Below, in pieces: positions 1 to 7,482 of a stretch of 25,705 bases of DNA. Position numbers and translations under genes: made by a program. Below the pieces are notes generated by a model, which worked only from the letters and a program-made list of their open reading frames with translations, had not been told where the DNA came from and made no database searches. Position 1 is the first letter of the stretch. Each line of letters begins with the position of its first letter. Source of the stretch: an uncultured Alphaproteobacteria bacterium (GTDB taxonomy: Bacteria > Pseudomonadota > Alphaproteobacteria > RF32 > CAG-239); NCBI GenBank assembly GCA_900551585.1, contig URWU01000003.1, forward strand, positions 1-25,705. The letters run 5' to 3'.

Positions 1-42
1 GTAGCTCCGTCTCGTGGGCTCGGAGATGTGTATAAGAGACAG
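1..42. other. Illumina Nextera adapter (i7 side), not genomic
   Basis: Positions 9-42 match the Nextera read-2 transposase adapter, ending in the 19-bp Tn5 mosaic end (24-42). Positions 1-8 look like an i7 index; from memory this is the reverse complement of Nextera XT index N718. This is library-preparation sequence left on the contig, so genomic DNA begins at 43. Confidence 0.97.
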
Positions 43-206
43 GCATTGAGCATGGCTTCGTGCTGTTTGAATTTTTTCTGCTGCGGACGAATGAGCAGCA
101 CGTAAAAGATTACAAAGATTAAGCCTAACTGAATCAATGTGCTTCCCATTGATCCCTGAGCAGGGAGGGAACCGGCAGTTTGGGCAAATGCGTCACTAAT
201 AAACAT
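43..206 (-). CDS. yajC: YajC, Sec translocase accessory subunit (partial, N-terminal 54 residues)
   Basis: YajC is a small single-span inner-membrane protein that joins SecDF in the holotranslocon and assists protein export. The reading frame starts at ATG 206 and runs into the adapter, so only the first 54 codons remain. Visible are a short FISDAFAQ-like leader (residues 2-9), a hydrophobic segment at about 24-39, and the hallmark IRPQQKK motif just after it (39-45) at the start of the cytoplasmic part. The start is supported by an AGGAG ribosome-binding site (213-217), 6 nt upstream. Complete YajC proteins are about 90-120 residues, so roughly half is missing because the contig ends here. 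In many bacteria the next genes would be secD and secF; that cannot be checked in this window. A good sigma70-type promoter lies upstream. Confidence 0.9.
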
Positions 207-258
207 TTTCTTCTCCTAATAAATTAACTTTGCCGAGTATAGAACAAAATTTTCCCTA

Positions 259-287
259 TATATAGGAGAAAAACAAATATTTCACAA
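259..287 (-). promoter_or_regulatory. Putative sigma70 promoter for yajC
   Basis: On the minus strand a -35 box TTGTGA (282-287) and a -10 box TATATA (259-264) are separated by exactly 17 nt. Each box matches 4 of 6 consensus bases. Transcription would start near 252, giving a leader of about 45 nt before the yajC ATG. Confidence 0.5.
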
Positions 288-337
288 GTATTTTGTTTAC
301 ATACCTGATTTAAAGGTTTTGATGAAGTTATTGCCGC

Positions 338-400
338 GCAAAAAACAAGACTTTTGCTCTGAGACGGTAAAGACGGTTTTTTTATGGCTTGTTTTTTTGC
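338..400. repeat. Inverted repeat upstream of the HAD gene
   Basis: The arms are GCAAAAAACAAG (338-349) and CTTGTTTTTTTGC (388-400), complementary over 12 bp with one extra T in the right arm, around a 38-nt spacer. It lies 33 bp before the HAD-gene start. It could form an RNA hairpin or be a protein-binding site; no function is shown. Confidence 0.55.
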
Positions 401-433
401 CTTAACTGATTATTCTTTAAGGCGGAGGCTGCG

Positions 434-1105
434 ATGGATTTGAATTTATCACAATTACAATATGTTTTGTTTGACTGGGACAATACGCTGGCCGAAACCC
501 GCACAACGCTGGAAACGGTCATCAACCGGGTTTTGAAGGAATACGGAAAACCGCCTCTGGCGCAGTCAAACGGCCACTATGATAAAGATTTGTCTTTTCG
601 CGACAATTTCCCCAACATTTTCGGGGCTGACTGCGGCGCCGAGGCTTACCGTCGTTATGCCGAGCTCTACAAACAGCTGGTCGGTGGTTTGTTATCCACT
701 TTTCCCTGCGTTCATGAAACTTTGGAATTTTTTCACAGCCGCCGGATTCCGATGATTGTCCTCACCAACAAAGACCGCCGCCTTTTAGATTTTGAAATGC
801 CTTTATTGTTTCCGCCGCATATTTTTACCAGAATTATTGCCGGACACGAAGCGCCGAAAGACAAGCCTTATCCCGAGCAAGCCTGGTATGCGCTGCGGGG
901 GCTGCTGGAACCTGAAGATTTTTCGCCGGAAAAGGTCTGGATTGTCGGCGACAGCGATATGGACAGCGATTGCGCGTTGCAATCCGGCGCCAAACCAATC
1001 CGTATCGGCCGTTCCATTTGGGATAACGGCAATGGCGAAGATGACCGTATTTTGCATTTTGACAGTTTCTGCGCCTTTTTGCATAAACTAAAATCCTCAC
1101 TTTAA
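434..1105 (+). CDS. HAD-superfamily hydrolase, phosphoglycolate-phosphatase-like
   Basis: This is a 223-residue soluble phosphatase of the haloacid dehalogenase superfamily, which removes phosphate from small metabolites through an aspartyl-phosphate intermediate. All four motifs are present: motif I DWDNT with nucleophile Asp14 and acid/base Asp16, motif II Thr111 in VLTNKD, motif III Lys144 in PKDKPYP, and motif IV GDSDMD with Asp173 and Asp177 for magnesium. The helical cap between motifs I and II (about 25-95) fits subfamily IA, the Gph group. The substrate cannot be read from the sequence; phosphoglycolate and pyrophosphate are family precedents only. The ATG start has a GGCGGAGG ribosome-binding site (421-428). 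The gene stands alone, 328 bp from divergent yajC and 63 bp before the next gene, which has its own promoter. Confidence 0.85.
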   Translation: MDLNLSQLQYVLFDWDNTLAETRTTLETVINRVLKEYGKPPLAQSNGHYDKDLSFRDNFPNIFGADCGAEAYRRYAELYKQLVGGLLSTFPCVHETLEFFHSRRIPMIVLTNKDRRLLDFEMPLLFPPHIFTRIIAGHEAPKDKPYPEQAWYALRGLLEPEDFSPEKVWIVGDSDMDSDCALQSGAKPIRIGRSIWDNGNGEDDRILHFDSFCAFLHKLKSSL

Positions 1106-1108
1106 TTA

Positions 1109-1137
1109 GTGAAAATTTAAGCTATCTGTCTTATAAT
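1109..1137 (+). promoter_or_regulatory. Putative sigma70 promoter for the MEMO-AMMECR1 operon
   Basis: A perfect -10 box TATAAT (1132-1137) lies 17 nt after a weak -35 box GTGAAA (1109-1114, 4 of 6). Transcription would begin near 1144, about 25 nt before the ATG at 1169, placing the GAGGAA ribosome-binding site (1155-1160) inside the leader. Confidence 0.6.
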
Positions 1138-1168
1138 GCGGCTGTTAAATTTTTGAGGAAACAGGCCG

Positions 1169-2749
1169 ATGAATAACGAAGATAATAATGATACCGATTC
1201 CGCACGGATACTGAAAATTGTTATGTGGGTGGTTGTGTTGGGCGCTTTGTCTCTGCTCAATTACTGTCATTTCAGCAAACATATTTCTTCCAACCCGGAA
1301 AAAATCAATTCTTTTATTGCCGAGGATAATCATATGGATAAGTTTCGTTCGCCGGCCGTCGCCGGGCTTTTCTATCCCGCTTCCGCCGGAGAATTGGATT
1401 CTGAAGTCGGCAAATATCTGACGTCGCTGCCCGTGGCAGAAGAAATCCAGCCGAAAATTCTGGTCGTGCCTCATGCCGGTTATATGTACTCGGCGCAAAC
1501 TGCAGCCAAAGCTTATGCGCAGCTGCAGCCCTGGAAAAATAAAATTCATAATGTTATTCTGGTCGGCCCGTCGCATTATGTGGCATTGAATGGTGCGGCT
1601 TTAAGCAAAGACGACTATTTTACCACCCCGCTCGGCAAAATTGCCGTCAATAAAACCATTTCGGCCGAACTGGCCGCCGAGCCCGGCTTCCAATATAATA
1701 ATCAGGCCCACGCCAAAGAGCATTCTCTTGAGGTGCAGCTGCCGTTTTTGCAAAAAGTTTTGAAAAACTTTTCGATTGTGCCGATTGTTTACGGCAATGC
1801 CGAACCCGAGGTTCTGGCCAAAGCACTGCAGCCTTATCTGCAGCAGCCGGATACGTTGATTGTTTTCTCGGCCGATTTGTCGCATTATTACACTTATGAC
1901 GAAGCCAAAAAAATAGACAGCCAAACCAAAGCGCTGGTTGAAAAGACACAGCCTGAAGTCGAAGACCATATGTCCTGCGGCTCAACCGGCATTAATACTG
2001 CCATTTTGCTGGCGCAGAAAAATCGTCTGCTCCCCAAACTGCTGGATATGGTCAACTCCGGCGATGTCAGCGGCGACAAGTCTTCCGTCGTCGGTTATGC
2101 GTCCTGGCTGTTCGGTGAAAATGAAGATGAAAAAGAAAAAGCGCCTTTGCCGGCTCTGGAGCAGGAAGTTGAAAGCCTGCGCTCTTTTGCCAAATTATAC
2201 GGCAAAGATTTATTAAAAATTGCCAAAGTGGCGATTGATGAAGCGGCTCGGAATAATAAAAAGTTCAAACCGGCGCGCGGTGATTATGCCGACGAACTGT
2301 TTAATAAAGGAGCTTCTTTTGTAACTTTGGAGAAAAACGGTCAGCTGCGCGGCTGTATCGGTTCGCTGCTGCCGTCACAGGCCGTGGCTTTCGATGTGGC
2401 GCAAAATGCCTTTTCGGCCGCCATGGAAGATAATCGCTTCAAGCCGCTCAAAGAAAGCGAATTGGATAAAATAAAAATTTCCATTTCGTTGTTAACCGGC
2501 TTTGAGCCCATATCTTATAAAAATGAAGAAGATTTGGTTGCCAAGCTTGCTGCCGGTGTCGACGGCGTGATTATCCGCGACGGCGACCGTCAGGGCGTTT
2601 TCCTGCCGGCAGTCTGGAAACAGCTGCCCGAACCGCAGGAATTTTTGAATAATTTAAAAATCAAAGCAGGTATGAGCCCGTCTTATTGGTCCAACCGCAT
2701 TAAAGTTTATCGTTTCAGAGTAGTGGAGATTAGCAAAGATGAAAATTAA
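1169..2749 (+). CDS. Membrane-anchored MEMO1-AMMECR1 fusion protein
   Basis: A 526-residue protein joins two families of the so-called AmmeMemoRadiSam system. Residues 14-32 are a single hydrophobic span. The MEMO1 domain (about 58-316) keeps the residues that bind metal in human MEMO1: His102 in PHAGY, His136 in GPSHY, His239 in DLSHY and Cys270. It also has the EHSLEVQLPF motif at 184-193. The AMMECR1 domain (about 340-520) shows the family signature LRGCIG at 393-398. MEMO1 is structurally related to extradiol dioxygenases; the reaction of the bacterial proteins is not firmly established. The usual third member, a radical-SAM enzyme, is not encoded in this window. An internal Met56 exactly before the MEMO domain could give a soluble form, but the start at 1169 has promoter and ribosome-binding site. 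The gene overlaps the next by 11 bp. Confidence 0.9.
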   Translation: MNNEDNNDTDSARILKIVMWVVVLGALSLLNYCHFSKHISSNPEKINSFIAEDNHMDKFRSPAVAGLFYPASAGELDSEVGKYLTSLPVAEEIQPKILVVPHAGYMYSAQTAAKAYAQLQPWKNKIHNVILVGPSHYVALNGAALSKDDYFTTPLGKIAVNKTISAELAAEPGFQYNNQAHAKEHSLEVQLPFLQKVLKNFSIVPIVYGNAEPEVLAKALQPYLQQPDTLIVFSADLSHYYTYDEAKKIDSQTKALVEKTQPEVEDHMSCGSTGINTAILLAQKNRLLPKLLDMVNSGDVSGDKSSVVGYASWLFGENEDEKEKAPLPALEQEVESLRSFAKLYGKDLLKIAKVAIDEAARNNKKFKPARGDYADELFNKGASFVTLEKNGQLRGCIGSLLPSQAVAFDVAQNAFSAAMEDNRFKPLKESELDKIKISISLLTGFEPISYKNEEDLVAKLAAGVDGVIIRDGDRQGVFLPAVWKQLPEPQEFLNNLKIKAGMSPSYWSNRIKVYRFRVVEISKDEN

Positions 2750-4451
2750 CGGATACGAACTCAACCTGAGTGAAGAAAAACTGGATGATATGATTAACCG
2801 CCAATTGCGCGAAATCGATTTGATTTCGCCTGAGTTTGACGGCTATAAAAATCTGCCTGAAAGTGAGAAAAAGGCGCTGGCTCATTTGGTGGCAGCCGCC
2901 AAGATATTAAATGACGTGTCGCTGGAACAGGACCATCCGTTAAACCGCAGTCTGAAAGCAGGTCTTGAAGAAGCCGCCAAAACCAGCAGCCATGCAGCCA
3001 AAGCGCTGCGGATTTTTAACACGTTTAACGGTGTTGCCGGTTTAAACGGGTTGGATTCCGAACCGATTGAAATTTTCAAAGAGGTCAAAGGTTTTCCGGG
3101 GCGTAATTTTTATCCGGCTGATTTAAGCGTTGAAGAATTTCACAAGATTATCAAAAAAATGCTTGAAAAAGGCAAAACCGAAGAAGTCAGAAAAATTTTG
3201 AGCAACCGGACAATGGTACGCCGCTTTGGTGACGAGTTGAAAGCAATTGATTATACCGAATATTTTGCCAAAGAATTTTCTGCTATTGCCAATGAACTGG
3301 AAGTAGCCGCCCATTATACGGCTGACGAACCGTTCAAGGATTATCTCGGCTGGCAGGTTCAGGCGTTGCTTCAGAATAATGAAGATATGGATATGCTGGC
3401 AGATAAACATTGGGCCGTTTTGCAGGATTCGCCGCTTGAATTTACCCTCGGACGTGAAAATTATGATGATGAAATGACCCCGACGATTTGCGAGAATGAA
3501 GAGCTGAAAGCCATGCTTGACGATTTGGGCATTGAGGTCAATTCCAAAGATATGCTCGGAATTCGCGTCGGTATTGTCAATAAAAAAGGCACCGATTTGC
3601 TGCTGACTTTCAAAGAGCAGATGAAACATTTGGCCAAACTCATGCCTTTTGCCGATAAATACAGCCAGAATGTTGCCGCCGGGGATGAACTCAAACAGAC
3701 AATGGTCGATGTCGACCTGGCGGCTCTGACCGGAGATTATGCCCAGTGCCGCGGCGCTATTACAACGGCGCAGAATTTGCCGAATGACGACAAGCTGGCC
3801 ATCAAAACCGGAGGCGGCCGCCGCAATGTTTATCACCGCCAGGTGCGGATGAGTGTTGATCAGGAAACCGCAAAAAAGAAACTCGATGCTTTGGTGGCGC
3901 AAAATCTGCACCAATATTACAATCCGGAAGCTGACCATATTTTTGTTATCGGTCATGAAAACGGCCATTCTCTCGGCCCCGACAGCAGCTTCAAAAATGC
4001 GCTCGGCCTGTACAAACATACCATTGAGGAAAACAAAGCCGATGTCGTTTCAATCGCGATGATGCCGGAATATGTCAAAGCAGGCATTATTGATGAAAAG
4101 ACCTTAAAAGAGGTTTATACAACCTGGATTATCCGCATGTTGTTAAAATCGCGGCCGCAGTTGATTCAGCCGCACCGCGTCGGTGATTTGATTCATTTCA
4201 ACTATCTGCTTGAGCACGGGGCGATTGCTTTTAACTCTGATAACAAGCTGGAAATCAATTTTGACAGGCTGCCGGAGGTTATGAATAAGATTCTGGAGGA
4301 GACAATTGCTGTTCAGTTGTCAAAATCTCCTGATAAAGCAAAATCTTTTATTGATAAATATTCTTTCTGGGGCGATATTCATCAATATATAGCCAAGACA
4401 CTCGTTGAAATTGGCATCAAACCCTATATCGAAATAAGGACTTATTTCTGA
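2739..4451 (+). CDS. M49-like (dipeptidyl-peptidase III-related) zinc metallohydrolase
   Basis: This 570-residue protein resembles the dipeptidyl-peptidase III (M49) family. It has a zinc site HENGH at 406-410, followed by SLGP, and a second motif EENKAD at 430-435, whose glutamate would be the third zinc ligand. Classic M49 enzymes have HExxGH; the shorter HExxH with the glutamate about 20 residues later fits an M49-related bacterial subgroup often annotated as zinc-dependent hydrolase. There is no signal peptide, so it should act in the cytoplasm, probably on short peptides. That substrate is inferred from the family. Translation begins inside the end of the MEMO-AMMECR1 gene (11-bp overlap) and the stop is followed after one base by the serine dehydratase ATG, so the three are translationally coupled. 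Family confidence is moderate and exact activity is unknown. Confidence 0.72.
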   Translation: MKINGYELNLSEEKLDDMINRQLREIDLISPEFDGYKNLPESEKKALAHLVAAAKILNDVSLEQDHPLNRSLKAGLEEAAKTSSHAAKALRIFNTFNGVAGLNGLDSEPIEIFKEVKGFPGRNFYPADLSVEEFHKIIKKMLEKGKTEEVRKILSNRTMVRRFGDELKAIDYTEYFAKEFSAIANELEVAAHYTADEPFKDYLGWQVQALLQNNEDMDMLADKHWAVLQDSPLEFTLGRENYDDEMTPTICENEELKAMLDDLGIEVNSKDMLGIRVGIVNKKGTDLLLTFKEQMKHLAKLMPFADKYSQNVAAGDELKQTMVDVDLAALTGDYAQCRGAITTAQNLPNDDKLAIKTGGGRRNVYHRQVRMSVDQETAKKKLDALVAQNLHQYYNPEADHIFVIGHENGHSLGPDSSFKNALGLYKHTIEENKADVVSIAMMPEYVKAGIIDEKTLKEVYTTWIIRMLLKSRPQLIQPHRVGDLIHFNYLLEHGAIAFNSDNKLEINFDRLPEVMNKILEETIAVQLSKSPDKAKSFIDKYSFWGDIHQYIAKTLVEIGIKPYIEIRTYF

Positions 4452-4452
4452 C

Positions 4453-5835
4453 ATGTACTACAGCTTTTTTGAGATTTTCTCAATTGGTATCGGCCCGTCA
4501 AGCTCGCATACCGTTGGCCCGATGCGTGCCGCCAAAAGATATATTAAAAACCTGAAATCAGCCGGCCTGTTTGACAAACTTGCCAGAGTGGAAACAACCC
4601 TCTACGGCTCACTGGCTCTGACCGGTGTCGGTCACGGAACCGTTAAAGCCGTTGCTTATGGCCTGATGGGGCTGGAAGCAGAAGAAATCAACCCCGAAAA
4701 AGCCTATATGCTGGCAATCGAGCGCGATAAAATTCTGCAGGCCGACCATGAAAAAGTCATTGCTTTTGACTTGGACAAAGACATTGTTTTCAAAAAAGAC
4801 ATTTTCCTGCCCGAGCACTCTAACGGCATGACTTTCAAGGCTTTTGACGAAGCCGGAAGCCTTTTGTTTGAAGAAACATATTTCTCTGTCGGCGGCGGAA
4901 CGATTGCCCGTCAGGACGAGATTTCCAAACGCATTGCCCGCGAACCTTATAACGTGCCGTACAACTTCAATACCTGTGATGAATTGATAGCCTTGTGTAA
5001 CAAGGAAAATCTCAGTATTCCCGAATTGATTATGGCCAACGAATGCGCGCTGCGCCCGCGGGACGAGGTCATCAGCGGCATTATCAAAATTCACCGCATT
5101 ATGCAAAACTCGATTGACCGCGGCATGAATGCCCACGGCATTTTGCCCGGCGGATTGAATATCCGCCGCCGCGCCAATGAAATCTATCAGCGTCTGGAAG
5201 AAAAATTCCGCAATAATGATTATGATCCGCTGCTGATGATTGACTGGATTAACCTTTGGGGGTTTGCCGTTGCTGAAGAAAACGCTTCCGGCGGCCAGAT
5301 TGTCACGGCGCCGACCATGGGGGCTGCCGGTGTTATTCCCGCCGTTTTGCGTTATTTTGAGCGCTTTGCCGTTCACAAATCCTGCAACAGTATTGAAGAA
5401 GGCATCGGCAAGTTTTTGCTGACTGCTTCGGCAATTTGCAGTTTGTACCGGACTAATGCGTCAATTTCCGGCGCCGAGGTCGGCTGTCAGGGCGAAGTCG
5501 GTGTGGCTTGTTCAATGGCCGCGGCCGGTTTGGTTGCGGCAATGGGCGGCAATTTGAAACAGATTGAGAACGCAGCCGAAATCGCCATGGAACATAATCT
5601 TGGCCTGACCTGCGATCCTTTGGCCGGCTTGGTTCAGGTCCCCTGTATTGAACGTAATGCAATGGGCGCCGTCAAAGCCGTCAACTCGGCCAGAATAGCC
5701 ATGAAAGGCAGCGGCGAACATATCGTTTCGCTTGATACCGTGATTAAAACCATGTTTGATACCGGTAAAGATATGAATAATAAATATAAGGAAACCTCTT
5801 TGGGTGGTTTGGCCGTCAATGTTGCCAACTGCTGA
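4453..5835 (+). CDS. sdaA: L-serine dehydratase, iron-sulfur type, single chain
   Basis: It converts L-serine to pyruvate and ammonia using an oxygen-sensitive [4Fe-4S] cluster. The 460 residues cover both halves: a beta domain (about 1-150, with IGPSSSHTVGPM at 13-24) and a catalytic alpha domain (about 175-455). Candidate cluster ligands are Cys345 in GCQGEVG, Cys387 in TCDPLAG and Cys398 in VPCIERN. The protein ends exactly in Cys460; in the Legionella enzyme the C-terminal cysteine occupies the free iron site as a tail-in-mouth inhibitor, and the same arrangement looks kept here. The ATG lies 1 bp after the preceding stop, making this the last gene of a three-gene operon, closed by the hairpin at 5847. 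Its pairing with a likely peptidase suggests amino-acid catabolism under low oxygen; that is inference. Confidence 0.95.
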   Translation: MYYSFFEIFSIGIGPSSSHTVGPMRAAKRYIKNLKSAGLFDKLARVETTLYGSLALTGVGHGTVKAVAYGLMGLEAEEINPEKAYMLAIERDKILQADHEKVIAFDLDKDIVFKKDIFLPEHSNGMTFKAFDEAGSLLFEETYFSVGGGTIARQDEISKRIAREPYNVPYNFNTCDELIALCNKENLSIPELIMANECALRPRDEVISGIIKIHRIMQNSIDRGMNAHGILPGGLNIRRRANEIYQRLEEKFRNNDYDPLLMIDWINLWGFAVAEENASGGQIVTAPTMGAAGVIPAVLRYFERFAVHKSCNSIEEGIGKFLLTASAICSLYRTNASISGAEVGCQGEVGVACSMAAAGLVAAMGGNLKQIENAAEIAMEHNLGLTCDPLAGLVQVPCIERNAMGAVKAVNSARIAMKGSGEHIVSLDTVIKTMFDTGKDMNNKYKETSLGGLAVNVANC

Positions 5836-5846
5836 TTGTTGAAAAT

Positions 5847-5880
5847 AAGCCTCCGCCGATAAAACGGAGGCTTTGTTTTA
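5847..5880 (+). terminator. Rho-independent terminator after sdaA
   Basis: A perfect 9-bp stem, AAGCCTCCG (5847-5855) with CGGAGGCTT (5865-5873), closes a 9-nt loop and is followed by a T-rich tail. It ends the MEMO-M49-sdaA operon. Confidence 0.88.
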
Positions 5881-5985
5881 AGCGCCTTTGACGTTTATGA
5901 TATAAAAACCGACACTTTTAACTTGCTTTAGCTGAAAAAATATCCCACTATTCGGATAGTTGTTCTAACTTTAAGAGGAATTGAG

Positions 5986-6354
5986 ATGTTAAAAAAACTT
6001 CTTAGCGGTGAATTCAGCCTGAGTGAAACTTTCTGGAAGTTCGGAATTTTAGGCGTTCTTTTCTTCCGCGCCGTTTCCCGCCTGTTTGAAATCTTGCTGG
6101 ACAAGCGCATTGCCAACCGCCGGATTGTTGACTATTATTTTCACTATTTCAATCCCGTCAAACCGGATATCATGGCCATTTTATGGACTTTATGCTATCT
6201 GTTTATGACCATCTTTTTCTTTTATTATTGCATTGCGGTTTTGCTGGGAACCTGGAGATCTTCGGCCACCTTTGACCGCAGCGCTTTGTTGAAGCAGTTG
6301 ACCCGTTTTATCATGCTGGCCTTTTTGTCAGTTAACATTGTTTCTATTTTCTAA
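5986..6354 (+). CDS. Small integral membrane protein, unknown function
   Basis: A 122-residue protein with three probable membrane spans (about 17-37, 62-87 and 103-121) and a basic loop at 38-47. The pattern of an N-terminal FWKFG and a GTWRSS motif (88-93) after the second span is one I associate with uncharacterised small proteobacterial membrane proteins; no function follows from it. The ATG has an AAGAGGAA ribosome-binding site (5973-5980). Upstream, 5881-5985 has no gene. It contains a short perfect hairpin (ACTAT, TCGG loop, ATAGT; 5947-5960) but no convincing -35/-10 pair. A lipoprotein gene follows 14 bp downstream, so the two probably form a small cell-envelope operon ending at the 6533 hairpin. 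Confidence 0.8.
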   Translation: MLKKLLSGEFSLSETFWKFGILGVLFFRAVSRLFEILLDKRIANRRIVDYYFHYFNPVKPDIMAILWTLCYLFMTIFFFYYCIAVLLGTWRSSATFDRSALLKQLTRFIMLAFLSVNIVSIF

Positions 6355-6368
6355 CTGAGGATTAATTT

Positions 6369-6518
6369 ATGAAAAAATTTATGCTGCTGTTGGTGTTGTT
6401 GGTTTTAGCCGGATGTGAAGTCGGCAAACTCGACCCCAAACGCCAAAAACTCTACGATATGGGTAATGACGTTTGTCAGCGTGACCCCGGTAAATGTATT
6501 AACGGCATTCCCTGGTAG
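6369..6518 (+). CDS. Small predicted lipoprotein (49 residues)
   Basis: A short open frame encodes a 49-residue protein with a textbook lipoprotein signal: Met-Lys-Lys, a Leu/Val-rich core (residues 4-12) and the lipobox LAGC with lipidation at Cys16. The mature part would be only 34 residues, with two further cysteines (36 and 43) that could pair in the periplasm. A GAGGA ribosome-binding site (6357-6361) lies 7 nt before the ATG, the frame starts 14 bp after the membrane-protein gene, and a strong terminator begins 15 bp after the stop. These points together argue for a real gene despite its size. It resembles the many tiny entericidin-like or unclassified lipoproteins in architecture only; I cannot name a family. 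Confidence 0.82.
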   Translation: MKKFMLLLVLLVLAGCEVGKLDPKRQKLYDMGNDVCQRDPGKCINGIPW

Positions 6519-6532
6519 AAATATCTGCCGCA

Positions 6533-6565
6533 AAAAAAATCCCCGTTTCAAACGGGGATTTTTTT
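6533..6565. terminator. Bidirectional terminator between convergent genes
   Basis: A 13-bp stem of A7-TCCCCG (6533-6545) and CGGGGA-T7 (6553-6565) encloses a 7-nt loop. The A run on one side and T run on the other let it serve both the lipoprotein gene (+) and the DEAD-like gene (-). Confidence 0.9.
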
Positions 6566-6578
6566 ATGATATCACAGC

Positions 6579-7478
6579 TTAATAAGCGCTGGAAATTTTA
6601 TTGTTGTCAACAGGGCAGGCATTGCAGCCGTTGTCTTCGGCAAGAATACCTTTGTTGAGAATAAAATCCGGAACATGGCCGTTAAAGGAATTACACTTCT
6701 TGACAATCTCCAAAGCTTCCGGATCCTGTTGCGGATTAACCGTGTTGCGCGGCTGGCGGCATTTTGCATTATTGCCGCTGGTGTTGTTATTATTCTCTTT
6801 GGCATTGCGGCCGCGGTTGTTCTGCGCTTTTTCACGGGGCGCAGCCTGCTGTTCGGCTTTGGCGGCTTCTTGCTCTTTGGTTTTGTCGACTTTGATTTCC
6901 TCGGGAGCTTTGAGGATTTTTTCCAAAACCGACTGGGTTTCGCGTGAGCGGCGGTTGGTGTAAACCACATTCTGTTTGTCGGCCGGCAGAATTTCTAAAA
7001 TCTTTTCCAGATTATCAAGCTGTTTGTTCTTTTTAATCAGGTTAATGTCATCAACGACCAGAATATTGGTTTTGGAAAAATCAAATTTGCTGTTGTCTAC
7101 CAAATCTACCAGCAAATCAGGTGAACCGATAACCACATTGGCCTCGGTATCAATATCTTCATCTTTGTCTTTGATGGTTGCATCAACAATTTCATGATAT
7201 TTGTTAAAAACGGCCAAACGGTCGGAAACCATAACAGATTGTTCTGAATCCGGCGTGATAATTAAAATATTCTGGCCTTCTTTATTACTGATGATATCAA
7301 CCAACGGAAAAACATAAGACATGGTTTTGCCGCAGCCCGAAGGAGCGATTGTAAACACGTCTTTGCCTTGCAAAATCGAGGGGATGACATCGCTTTGAAC
7401 GGTCGTGGCTTCGGTGATTCCGAACTCGTCAATTGCCTGAACGGTTTTTTCGCTTAAGCCTAATTCTAAAAATTTCAT
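6579..7478 (-). CDS. Degenerate DEAD-box-like protein, single RecA domain
   Basis: The 299-residue protein looks like the first half of a DEAD-box RNA helicase. Residues 1-190 hold a Q-motif-like start (Phe3, Gln28), motif I APSGCGKT (45-52), a motif-Ia-like ITPDSEQ (74-80) and a GSPDLLVDL segment (118-126) like TPGRLLD. Motif II, normally DEAD, reads DDIN (143-146), so the catalytic glutamate is replaced. Motif III SAT reads YTN (173-175). The whole second RecA domain, with motifs IV-VI, is missing. It is replaced by a charged, Gln/Asn/Arg-rich stretch (about 197-252) and a tail with Cys262, Cys285 and Cys288. It may bind ATP or RNA but is unlikely to unwind RNA normally. The frame is open from start to stop with no frameshift. 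The minus start has only a weak AGAAGAAA site. Confidence 0.78.
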   Translation of the reverse strand: MKFLELGLSEKTVQAIDEFGITEATTVQSDVIPSILQGKDVFTIAPSGCGKTMSYVFPLVDIISNKEGQNILIITPDSEQSVMVSDRLAVFNKYHEIVDATIKDKDEDIDTEANVVIGSPDLLVDLVDNSKFDFSKTNILVVDDINLIKKNKQLDNLEKILEILPADKQNVVYTNRRSRETQSVLEKILKAPEEIKVDKTKEQEAAKAEQQAAPREKAQNNRGRNAKENNNNTSGNNAKCRQPRNTVNPQQDPEALEIVKKCNSFNGHVPDFILNKGILAEDNGCNACPVDNNKISSAY

Positions 7479-7482
7479 GGTA

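Noticed and set aside
3123..4019. Long minus-strand open frame of 298 codons
   Set aside because: It lies wholly inside the M49-like gene, which has motifs and operon context; the antisense product has no recognisable domain.
4609..5376. Minus-strand open frame of 255 codons
   Set aside because: It is antisense to sdaA, a clearly identified gene with conserved cysteines, and has no family resemblance.
5947..5960. Short hairpin with TCGG loop before the small membrane-protein gene
   Set aside because: The stem is only 5 bp with no T run, too short to call as a terminator or riboswitch without comparative evidence.
6579..7478. Frameshift explanation for the short helicase
   Set aside because: The downstream region (6519-6578) is only a terminator, with no remnant of a second RecA domain in another frame, so a simple frameshift does not explain it.
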